Shown here: piece by piece, positions 7,715 to 15,097 of the stretch | Layout: each line of letters begins with the position of its first letter | Position numbering within the stretch: position 1 is the first letter of the stretch | From: Enterobacillus tribolii | GTDB taxonomy: Bacteria > Pseudomonadota > Gammaproteobacteria > Enterobacterales > Enterobacteriaceae | Assembly: GCF_003363015.1 (NCBI RefSeq) | Contig: NZ_QRAP01000006.1 | Location: 186,001 to 250,000, forward strand | DNA: 64,000 nt | Direction of reading: 5' to 3' | Notes under the pieces: model-generated | Told to the model about the DNA's origin: nothing | Seen by the model: only the letters and a program-made list of their open reading frames with translations | Database searches by the model: none | Program-made: the position numbers and the translations under genes

Positions 7715-9061
7715 ATGACAATTGAAAGCGTAATGAATAAAACCGGATTGGGCGTTTGCGCCGCCGGCGTGGCGCTCGCCGTCCTGGGCGCAATCATGCA
7801 GTCGCCGGCGCTGTGGCAACCGGGGCTGGTTATGTCTATCGCGGGGTTTGCCGTCGGCGCCGGACACTGGCCGGCCTTGCGCAGCTATCGCTTCACGCTG
7901 TGGATCATCGCCGGATTTGTTGCCGCGATGACGTATTCCACGGACCTGATCGTATGGGGAGGTTTTAACATTACCCACAAGTGGATCGTGTTTCTGGTGA
8001 TTCAGGCCACCATGTTCAGCATGGGCACCAAACTGACGATTCAGGACTTCATCGACGTGGCGAAAATGCCCTGGGCCGTGTTTGTCGGTACGTTCTGCCA
8101 CTTCCTCATTATGCCGCTGCTGGGTTTCAGCATCACGCTGATGTTCGATTTCCCGCCTGAAGTGGCGGTCGGGATTCTGCTGATCGGGGCGTGTCCGAGC
8201 GGGCTTTCCTCTACCGTGATGGTCTATATCGCGAATGCCAATCTGGCGCTGGCGGTATCCATTGCGGCGGTGTCAACGCTGGCAGCTACCGTGATGACGC
8301 CGTTCTGGGTGAATTTGCTGGCCGGTTCGATGATTGATATCAACCTGACCGCCATGGTGATGGATGTAATCAAAATCGTTCTGATTCCCATCGGGGCCGC
8401 TATTTTGCACGACTACCTGAAAACTTACGCGGGTCCGCGTGGGCGTCGTGTGGTGCAGATGCTGGCCGGAATCAGTGCGTTGTGGCTGATCTGTATGATT
8501 GCCGGCGGCTGGGACAGCCTGTTCGGCTCTGCCGGCGCGGATGTGCAGATGTACGCCGTGGTGATTAACTTCGTCGCGGGCGGGATTGTCTGGGCGCTGT
8601 TCTACAACTGGCTGCATGGCCGCACGCCGGTGGTTCAGAAAGTCATGCCGACGATCTCGATGATAGGCATCATCTTTTTCACCACCACCGCAGCGGCTGC
8701 GGGGCGCGAGCATCTGGTGCAGGTCGGTTTCTTGCTGTGCGTCGCCATGCTGATGCATAACCTGGGCGGATTCTTTATCGGTTACCTGATGAGCCGCTGG
8801 ATCTTCCGCATGGACGTACAGTCTGCCCGCACCGTTGCGTTTGAGGTCGGTTTGCAAAACGGCGGTATGGCGTCGGGGCTGGCGGCGGCAATGGGCAAGC
8901 TGGCGACGGTGGGGCTGGCTTCCGCGGTGATGACGCCGCTGGGCAACGTGAGTGGTTCGTTGCTGGCCAACTATTGGCGTAAGAAGGACGCGCGCCAGGC
9001 GCATACGGATGCAGAGACGGCAGAGAAAGTCATTTCCGGCGAACAACTTTATAAAGGATAA
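7715..9061 (+). CDS. BASS-type (bile acid:sodium symporter family) transporter
   Basis: 448-aa integral membrane protein with about ten to twelve hydrophobic segments. The conserved core includes GACPSGLSSTVMVYIANANLALAVSIAAVSTL and, late in the protein, FEVGLQNGGMASGLA, the two crossover-region signatures of the bile acid:sodium symporter family. It is longer than the usual 300-330 aa because of extra N-terminal membrane segments. BASS proteins typically import organic anions with Na+. It is the only transporter in the operon and probably brings in the acid substrate. GAGG precedes the start; the next gene begins 4 nt after the stop. Confidence 0.85.
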   Translation: MTIESVMNKTGLGVCAAGVALAVLGAIMQSPALWQPGLVMSIAGFAVGAGHWPALRSYRFTLWIIAGFVAAMTYSTDLIVWGGFNITHKWIVFLVIQATMFSMGTKLTIQDFIDVAKMPWAVFVGTFCHFLIMPLLGFSITLMFDFPPEVAVGILLIGACPSGLSSTVMVYIANANLALAVSIAAVSTLAATVMTPFWVNLLAGSMIDINLTAMVMDVIKIVLIPIGAAILHDYLKTYAGPRGRRVVQMLAGISALWLICMIAGGWDSLFGSAGADVQMYAVVINFVAGGIVWALFYNWLHGRTPVVQKVMPTISMIGIIFFTTTAAAAGREHLVQVGFLLCVAMLMHNLGGFFIGYLMSRWIFRMDVQSARTVAFEVGLQNGGMASGLAAAMGKLATVGLASAVMTPLGNVSGSLLANYWRKKDARQAHTDAETAEKVISGEQLYKG

Positions 9062-9065
9062 CATT

Positions 9066-9485
9066 ATGATTTCATTAACGTTACGACAGGCGCAGCGGGC
9101 AGTCGAGTATGCGTTGTCATTGTCACAAACGCATTATCAGCAGCGCCCCCTGAGCGTTGCGGTGTGCGATGCCAACGGCGAGTTGCTCAGTTTCGCGCGC
9201 ATGGATAATGCGAAGCTGCTGACGATTGAGCTGACGCAACGCAAAGCGCGCACCAGCAGCCGCCTGGGATGCACCACGCAGGCTTTCTTACAGCGCTTAC
9301 AGAACGAGCAACTGGATATCGGTTACTTTGCGGATGCGCGTTTTACCGCGCTGCCCGGCGGCATTCCGCTTTTTAATGATGGGAAATGCGTGGGCGCGGT
9401 GGCGGTTGGCGGGCTGTCTGCGCAAGAAGATCATGATGCCGCCGCTGCGGTCGCCGCTTTTCTGGATGAGGAGAAAAACCAATGA
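9066..9485 (+). CDS. GlcG/HbpS-like small protein
   Basis: 139-aa single-domain protein of the GlcG/HbpS family (profilin-like fold). LSVAVCDANGELLSFARMDNA and PGGIPLFNDGKCVGAVAVGGLSAQEDHDAA are hallmarks. Members often accompany catabolic genes for small organic acids (as glcG with glycolate oxidase). Some bind haem; the biochemical role in operons like this is unclear. AAAGGA stands just upstream of ATG 9066. It overlaps the next gene by ATGA. Confidence 0.85.
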   Translation: MISLTLRQAQRAVEYALSLSQTHYQQRPLSVAVCDANGELLSFARMDNAKLLTIELTQRKARTSSRLGCTTQAFLQRLQNEQLDIGYFADARFTALPGGIPLFNDGKCVGAVAVGGLSAQEDHDAAAAVAAFLDEEKNQ

Positions 9486-10141
9486 AAAAAGTCGCCCTGT
9501 TTCACACCAGTGCCGCCACGCTGCAAATGATGCAGCAGCTTATCGGCGACGTCATGCCACAGACGGAAGTGATGCATCTGGTTGAAGAATCGATGATTAA
9601 AGAAGTGATGAAGGCTGGCGGGGTAACGCCGGCGATCGGCGCTCGCATCGCTGGCTATATTCAGATAGCGGAGAAAGCCGGCTGCGATATTTTCATGACG
9701 GCGTGCTCCTCAATCGGCGGCGCGGTGGAACAATGCCAGTTTATGACCCCTTTGCGGCTGGCGCGCATCGACTGCGCAATGGTGGATGAGGCCATCGCCC
9801 GCGGCGGCCGTATTGCTGTGCTGGCGACCGTCGCCACTACGCTGAAGCCGACGCTGGCGTACGTCGAGAGAAAAGCGCAGGAGAGCGGGAACGCGTTGAC
9901 GATTACGCCGATGCTGATGGAAGAAGCATTCCATTCCTTGCTGAAAGGGGATATGGCGACGCATGACGCTGTAGTGGCTGAAGGGCTGAAAAAAGCCTTT
10001 GCGGACAGTGACGTGGTGATGCTGGCGCAGGCGTCGATGGCGCGCGTGGTGCAGCAACTGCCGGCCCCGCCGGTGCCGGTGCTGACGTCGCCGGAAAGCG
10101 GGATTCGCTGGCTGAAGAAGGCGGCTGACGGGGAGGTATAG
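9482..10141 (+). CDS. Asp/Glu racemase-like protein
   Basis: 219-aa protein of the aspartate/glutamate/hydantoin racemase superfamily. The N-terminal half retains one catalytic-type Cys in MTACSSIGG. In the second half, where cofactor-independent racemases carry the second catalytic Cys, the sequence is VVMLAQASMARV with no Cys. Two-base racemisation is therefore unlikely. Related one-Cys members include decarboxylases and maleate-isomerase-like proteins, but I cannot assign a reaction. Last gene of the otn operon; a bidirectional terminator follows. Confidence 0.8.
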   Translation: MKKVALFHTSAATLQMMQQLIGDVMPQTEVMHLVEESMIKEVMKAGGVTPAIGARIAGYIQIAEKAGCDIFMTACSSIGGAVEQCQFMTPLRLARIDCAMVDEAIARGGRIAVLATVATTLKPTLAYVERKAQESGNALTITPMLMEEAFHSLLKGDMATHDAVVAEGLKKAFADSDVVMLAQASMARVVQQLPAPPVPVLTSPESGIRWLKKAADGEV

Positions 10142-10179
10142 TTTTTACTCCCCCGCAGGGCGTCCGGGCAGCAAAAATT

Positions 10180-10217
10180 AAAGTGGCATAGAACGTTATG
10201 CCACTTTCACTTCTTTT
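10180..10217. terminator. bidirectional terminator between convergent operons
   Basis: An 11-bp perfect stem (AAAGTGGCATA / TATGCCACTTT, 6-nt loop) is followed on the plus strand by CACTTCTTTTT and on the minus strand by AATTTTTGC. It ends the otn operon and the convergent oxidoreductase gene. Confidence 0.75.
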
Positions 10218-10242
10218 TGAATACGTTGCTTAATCAGGCGGC

Positions 10243-11556
10243 TTACGCCTCTTTCCTGGCGAAGTAACGTTCTTTCCATAACGTACCGATCACGAACACG
10301 TCCAGAAGCGGCGAGGGGGGAATGTAATTAGCCTGACCCAGCGCTTTCATGGCGGCGATCAGCGGGTTTTCCCGGCCCAGGGCGTAATCCGCCAGCAGAT
10401 TACCGGCGACGGTTTGCTTGGAGATCCCGGCACCGTTGCATCCTCCGGCAGTCCAGACACAGGGAGCGAGTTGCCCCCAGACCGGCGCGCCGTTGCGCGT
10501 GACGCTGATGGTGCCGGACCAGGTGTGGGCCAGTTTTACGTCATTCAACTGCGGGTAAGCTTTACGGAAGGTCGCCAGATGCTGTTGGGCGGCTTTCCAG
10601 GATTGCGCGGGAGTAATTCGGCCGTTCAGCGCCGGATCGACACACTGGCGTACCAGAAAACGGTGATCCTGCGTGTAGCGCAGCGTGGCGCCGGCGATGG
10701 CATTCACCGGCGTGGTGCCCCAGCTTTTCATCTCAGGCAACCGGCTGCGCTGCTCCGGCGTCAGCGGTTCGGTAATGCTGGCATAGGTCGCCATTGATGC
10801 CTGGCGCGCCTGCTTCGGCGACAGTTCAGGCGACAGCGCATTGGTTGCCAGCATCACGTTGCGGGCGCGGATCGTGCCCTGCGGTGTGACGACATGCGGA
10901 CCTGACTCATTGCGGATGAACAGTGCCGGGGTGTCGTCGTAAACCGTGACGCTTTCCGGCAGGCTACGCGCCAGCCCGGCGATCAGCTTGGCCGGGTTCA
11001 CCTGAATACAACCCGGTGTGTAGATCCCCTTGCTGTACAGGCGGGTGCCGAGCTTCTCATACAAGGCTTCGCGATCAAGCAACTGATACGGTTCCTGCAT
11101 GCTTTCCAGGTTGTCGATGTACTCCTGCAGAATCGCCTCGCTGGCGGGATCGATCTGACAATGATATTTGCCCGCGTTTTCCCACTCGCATTCAATCTGG
11201 TGAGTATTCACTTCTTCTTCCAGCAGTTGAATTCCCCGTTGCAGCAGCGTGCGGTAATCTTGCGCTTTTTTCAGCTCTGCAGTTGAGCTGCCGATATTGT
11301 GCGGCAGGCCGATAATAAAACCGGAGTTGCGTGCGGCGGAGCTTTCAATTGCGGATTCCGCATCAATCAGCACGATTTTCAGGCGGCTATCAAGGTTGGC
11401 GAGGCGGCGGGCAAAGGCGACACCGGCAAAGCCGGAGCCGATAATTACCCAGTCGGCCTGGATATCTTCTTGTAAACGCGGGTGCCGGCGGCGGTCGATC
11501 TCGTTGAGCGACCAGCCCGGCGGGCCTGGGTTGAAAGGTATTGATGCATATTTCAC
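10243..11556 (-). CDS. FAD-dependent oxidoreductase, DAO (PuuB-like) family
   Basis: 437-aa flavoprotein of the D-amino-acid-oxidase fold. The FAD-binding GxGxxG is clear (WVIIGSGFAGVAFARRLA, about residues 36-53), followed by ESSAARNSGFIIG, and a C-terminal TAGGCNGAGISKQTVAGNLLADYALG flavin-binding segment. It resembles the gamma-glutamylputrescine oxidase group, so a small amine is the likely substrate. The most plausible start is GTG 11556, with AGGG nine bases upstream, giving MKYASIPFNPGPPGW; an upstream in-frame TTG at 11592 has no ribosome-binding site. It is convergent with the otn operon; a role in the same pathway is unproven. Confidence 0.85.
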   Translation of the reverse strand: MKYASIPFNPGPPGWSLNEIDRRRHPRLQEDIQADWVIIGSGFAGVAFARRLANLDSRLKIVLIDAESAIESSAARNSGFIIGLPHNIGSSTAELKKAQDYRTLLQRGIQLLEEEVNTHQIECEWENAGKYHCQIDPASEAILQEYIDNLESMQEPYQLLDREALYEKLGTRLYSKGIYTPGCIQVNPAKLIAGLARSLPESVTVYDDTPALFIRNESGPHVVTPQGTIRARNVMLATNALSPELSPKQARQASMATYASITEPLTPEQRSRLPEMKSWGTTPVNAIAGATLRYTQDHRFLVRQCVDPALNGRITPAQSWKAAQQHLATFRKAYPQLNDVKLAHTWSGTISVTRNGAPVWGQLAPCVWTAGGCNGAGISKQTVAGNLLADYALGRENPLIAAMKALGQANYIPPSPLLDVFVIGTLWKERYFARKEA

Positions 11557-12859
11557 TTTGTTTATCCCTGTGGTAAGTCCGGCAATACACAATTTTTATA
11601 AGGTATTTCATCACGGCTGACTATAGGTTTTGTAGAAGATAGACAGAAAGGAACCCAGGGAGAAATATGGCTGTGGGAGAATTATGGCTAATGGCGCCTG
11701 CCAGATTCAAAGGGGGGCACCCATGCCCAGATCCTGAGATTACGAACAGGATATCTGTGATATTGATCATCCCTAAAAGGATTGGCTGTGCGAAATCAGG
11801 GGACTATAGCGAGTGAGTGTATTCGGTGTTTATTTATCTCATTACATTTATGTTTGTAACCAATTAATGAAAAGATGAAACAAAAGATTTATTTTTATAC
11901 AAATGTACTGCCATTAACTCTGAGGGAATAGCCCTATGGCATTATGTTATGGCATCAGTCTTTGAGCTATGGCAACAAGAAATTCTTCGATAAAACACGA
12001 TTTAATGTAGAAGTATAAACGTATTATAACCAGCATGTTATAATTTTGGCTTGTATTTTTATTTTTCTTTGTTGCTAATTAACTATTTCGCTACATTTTT
12101 ATATGTATAGTCTGATAATATATCCGCTGGTAAATCATTAAAGTTAATCTTAATTGTTTTTAATTATTTCCATTCTCAATATAAATATGTTGACATATGA
12201 TGTTTAGTGAACAATTATATATAAATGGGTATTGTCATGAATCACCCAGATGTGTTAATCACCCCATGAGATTCAGAGTTTACCATCGCTGATTTTGAAA
12301 GCTGGCGGGCACAGGTACAGGTAAATGTACCTGTGTATCGCAAACTTTTTTGTTCAGTAGACTTCAGATTGAGTGGGAAATACTTAAACAAACGAGCGTT
12401 TCGTAATCCGAATGAGAGAAGCTGATTAAAGAGTTGGTTACCCTTCAAAACGTCACGAGCGTGATTATTTTCTCACTTTGGTGTAGTGCTTTTAATTCTC
12501 AAATAAAATCTTGAGATGTCGGAAGCTATTTCTGTTGACGTTAGGCGCGTCGGTTTTTGATGGGATTTATTTAAAACCTCAGCGAAAATGAATTATCAAA
12601 GTGTAAAATTTATTCAGGATATGGTTTTGTTTTATATGGACAATTTTTAAAGAAAATATGTAATAACCTGCTGTGATTATCAAGCATATTTACCTGTGTT
12701 AAATATGCTTTTGCATGGTATACGAGATTGTTGATCTCATATATATCTTCAGTTAGTATTTTAACTTATCCTCGAAAATAATTATAGCATATGGATTTTG
12801 CTATGCTCTGAGTGTTGATTTTGCTGGTGTTACATTCTTTATTATAGGGCTGTTCACAC
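11557..12859. other. AT-rich intergenic region, 1.3 kb
   Basis: The stretch between the FAD oxidoreductase and the winged-helix regulator is strongly AT-rich from about 11800 onward, in contrast to the GC-rich DNA to its left. Apart from a possible coding relic and hairpin at 12237-12425 I see no gene, RNA or repeat array. It presumably holds promoters for both flanking genes and marks the left edge of the accessory region. Confidence 0.6.
12237..12425 (+). pseudogene. possible small coding relic with in-frame stop
   Basis: Reading from ATG 12237 gives ten codons, an in-frame TGA at 12267, then 51 more sense codons in the same frame to TGA 12423. The second part has a protein-like composition (DSEFTIADFESWRAQVQ...) that is unusual for the AT-rich surroundings. 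I recognise no family. It also contains a perfect 10-bp inverted repeat, CACAGGTACA / TGTACCTGTG, at 12310-12335. It may be the end of a decayed gene or chance. Confidence 0.25.
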
Positions 12860-13366
12860 ATGTTATCATTATTAGAAAGTGATAGTAACGTCATTTACCG
12901 TATAAACTCTCTTGCAGATTTTATTCCGAGCCGAAATGTACTTCGATACTACAGTAGCGGAAAGGAGTTTTCTTTGTTTGCGCCTGCGGCTCGGTGTTTA
13001 TTATTATTGATTGAAAAACAAGGGAATATTGTTGATAAAAAGATTTTAATGCAGAAGGGATGGGAGGAACATGGCGTTTGCGTATCGCCAAACACGTACT
13101 ATCAAAATATTTCAAATATACGAAAGACGCTTAACAATATTATTCCGGAGCAGGATATCGTGACAACGGTAAAACGCTCCGGGCTGATTATAAAAAATTC
13201 TGTTGATATTGAGATTATTGATGGAAAGCCCTTACAAACGGTAAGTGATATAAATGATAAATGGCAGTTTCATCATTCCAGTGCGTTTAAACAATCAATG
13301 GCAGTTTTTATCAGCTTATTATCTCTGGCGTTGAGTTTGTACTTCTATTTTTTACAAATACTCTAG
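12860..13366 (+). CDS. membrane-anchored winged-helix regulator (ToxR/CadC-like, no periplasmic domain)
   Basis: 168-aa protein. Residues about 10-115 form an OmpR/ToxR-type winged helix (LFAPAARCLLLLIEKQGNIVDKKILMQKGWEEHG, then NTYYQNISNIRKTLNNI and VTTVKRSGLII). A linker leads to one C-terminal transmembrane helix (about 147-168), after which the protein ends. The arrangement is that of CadC/ToxR but without a periplasmic sensor. It is AT-rich and transcribed towards the fimbrial operon, ending about 190 bp from the adhesin gene. Regulation of the fimbriae is inferred from position only. I recognise no specific orthologue. Confidence 0.8.
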   Translation: MLSLLESDSNVIYRINSLADFIPSRNVLRYYSSGKEFSLFAPAARCLLLLIEKQGNIVDKKILMQKGWEEHGVCVSPNTYYQNISNIRKTLNNIIPEQDIVTTVKRSGLIIKNSVDIEIIDGKPLQTVSDINDKWQFHHSSAFKQSMAVFISLLSLALSLYFYFLQIL

Positions 13367-13388
13367 TTGCTAAAGTTATAGAAATACA

Positions 13389-13417
13389 GGAGGCTTGTCT
13401 TATGGAAATAAGCCTCC
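13389..13417. repeat. inverted repeat, 8-bp stem
   Basis: GGAGGCTT and AAGCCTCC separated by 13 bases, just downstream of the winged-helix gene. It is the first of three hairpins in the convergent gap. Confidence 0.5.
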
Positions 13418-13435
13418 CGTATGAAATATAATGGA

Positions 13436-13480
13436 ACGTTCGCATCTGAAGCTCCCCGTGATGCGAACGTCATTTTCTTT
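13436..13480 (+). terminator. terminator of the winged-helix regulator gene
   Basis: A perfect 11-bp stem (ACGTTCGCATC / GATGCGAACGT, 13-nt loop) followed by CATTTTCTTT, 70 nt past the stop codon of the plus-strand regulator gene. The T tract is interrupted, but the stem is strong. Confidence 0.6.
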
Positions 13481-13510
13481 GGTTAAATTTCAATAGGTTG
13501 AAATTTAACC
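13481..13510. repeat. perfect 13-bp inverted repeat
   Basis: GGTTAAATTTCAA and TTGAAATTTAACC separated by TAGG, 44 bp beyond the adhesin stop codon. On the minus strand it could end the fimbrial transcript, although no run of T follows. Confidence 0.5.
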
Positions 13511-13553
13511 GCAATTATACTGATATTCTTCTGTATGCACCGGCTGCGTGACT

Positions 13554-14579
13554 TCAGTAATAAACGAACGTCACAACGGAGGTTGCATTTGCCGTTCCCC
13601 CGGTAACTTTATTGCCCGTTCTGACGTATTTGGGGGTTAATGTGAACGTCGCCGTCAGATCGTTGGTTGCTGGTTTCAGCAAAACACGGTTAAGCGAGGA
13701 ATCCACATTCGCCGGTGAATCGAAGGCGATTGGCGCACCATCGTGCATTAGCTGGACCTGTATTCCGCGCGCAGTAGAGTCTTGGGTCAGGTTCAGGTAT
13801 TCGGAAGTATTCGTTAAATCGGTAAAATCACTGAAAACAGCCTCTACCCCGACGTTAGGATCAACACAGGTTATGGTTATGTTCAGCGGCGAGCCGGCAT
13901 ATTCCGTACCTATGTCGGTGAAGTGCGCTGCGGCGATATCCCCCATGTCCATAACGTAACTGTCCGCAGAGGCTGAGCAGGACTGAGCGCTGACGCCAAA
14001 TTGCAGGCGCAGCGGAATGCGGGTTTCGAGGTCAATCTTCCCGGTGCCGTGCCAGTAAGACAAGCCAAAGCGCGCGCCATTAAGGCTGGCATTATATTGG
14101 CCGGGAAGAATGACTTCTTCGCCGGTTGTTACCAGCGTGAACGTTGCACGTGCTTTCGCCCATGAAATGATTCGTATCGTATGTTCTCTGAGAACATTTT
14201 CCGCGTTAACAACGGCTAAATCTCCCCATTCCAGCCCGCCGGCGATCTCGCCTGACTCGTAATAACCATTAACGATATAACCGATGCCCGGAATACCGGT
14301 TTTCCAGATGGTATAGCTGTCGTTTCCGTCATGGTAGGTTTGCCCGCTTGATGCATTATCGATCACCAGATAGAAGCCGTATTTCAGCAATCCTGCTCCC
14401 AGTGAACATGCCGACACGTTTTTGGACCGGGATATAACCTGGCCTGCGGGATGAGGACCGCTGGTAATATTTATCTCGTTTTCATTAAAATACACGCCCG
14501 GACACATAACTTCGGATGCGGCCAGGGCCGGTTTGCTGATGGCAAGAAGCAATAAAGTTGCGATCAGGGGTAACTTCAT
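13554..14579 (-). CDS. two-domain fimbrial tip adhesin
   Basis: 341-aa secreted protein with a signal peptide (MKLPLIATLLLLAISKPALA, cleavage after ALA). It is twice the length of a pilin. The first half (about 22-185) is an unassigned receptor-binding domain. The second half is a pilin domain with the Cys pair (QSCSAS ... ITCVDPN), GIQVQL and the terminal TSVVTFVYY beta-strand used for donor-strand exchange. This is the FimH-like organisation. Its start overlaps the stop of the minor pilin by one base (TAATG). The receptor cannot be predicted. Last gene of the fimbrial operon. Confidence 0.85.
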   Translation of the reverse strand: MKLPLIATLLLLAISKPALAASEVMCPGVYFNENEINITSGPHPAGQVISRSKNVSACSLGAGLLKYGFYLVIDNASSGQTYHDGNDSYTIWKTGIPGIGYIVNGYYESGEIAGGLEWGDLAVVNAENVLREHTIRIISWAKARATFTLVTTGEEVILPGQYNASLNGARFGLSYWHGTGKIDLETRIPLRLQFGVSAQSCSASADSYVMDMGDIAAAHFTDIGTEYAGSPLNITITCVDPNVGVEAVFSDFTDLTNTSEYLNLTQDSTARGIQVQLMHDGAPIAFDSPANVDSSLNRVLLKPATNDLTATFTLTPKYVRTGNKVTGGTANATSVVTFVYY

Positions 14580-15097
14580 TATTCGTACTCCACATAAAAA
14601 GTTGCGCTGGCGTTTGCTGAGCCAGAAGTAACCGAAGCTCCTGTTGCTTTGTATTGCGCATAAAACTCGAGTGAATGGGATGTGACGGAGTCGTCCTCAA
14701 TAAAACGAAAACGGCCCTGTTCATTAATCGGCAGCCGGACGCCATCGTGATCCAGCAGCTCAACGGCGACACCCGTTGCTGCGTCGGGATCGGGTTCTAT
14801 AGCCAGTAATTCCGGATTATCGGCATCGGGACGGCCAACAAATTGTATTCGTACGCCCCCGGTATCCGATGTGCAGTTAACGACGTTGATCTGAAACCGT
14901 TGCCGGTTTCCGCTGGCGTCGGGTTTGCGCAAAATGTCACTGGTTATTGCGCCCAGGATGATATTCTGGCTTTTCGACTCCTGCGCCAGCGCACATCCTC
15001 CGGCAGTGACGACGCCGCGTACATACAGCGTGATATCATATGCGTGGCTTTGGGGGGCCAGTAAACAAAGCAGAAGCCCGAGTCGTTTGATCATCAT
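14579..15097 (-). CDS. minor fimbrial subunit
   Basis: 172-aa pilin-fold protein with a signal peptide (about residues 1-19, ending SHA). The conserved Cys pair is in GGCALAQ and VNCTSDTGG. GVAVELLDHDG and the C-terminal ATFYVEYE strand (aromatic penultimate residue pattern) mark it as a chaperone-usher subunit. Tandem ATG ATG at 15097/15094 lies directly behind the usher stop. Its place between usher and adhesin suggests a tip adaptor. Confidence 0.88.
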   Translation of the reverse strand: MMIKRLGLLLCLLAPQSHAYDITLYVRGVVTAGGCALAQESKSQNIILGAITSDILRKPDASGNRQRFQINVVNCTSDTGGVRIQFVGRPDADNPELLAIEPDPDAATGVAVELLDHDGVRLPINEQGRFRFIEDDSVTSHSLEFYAQYKATGASVTSGSANASATFYVEYE

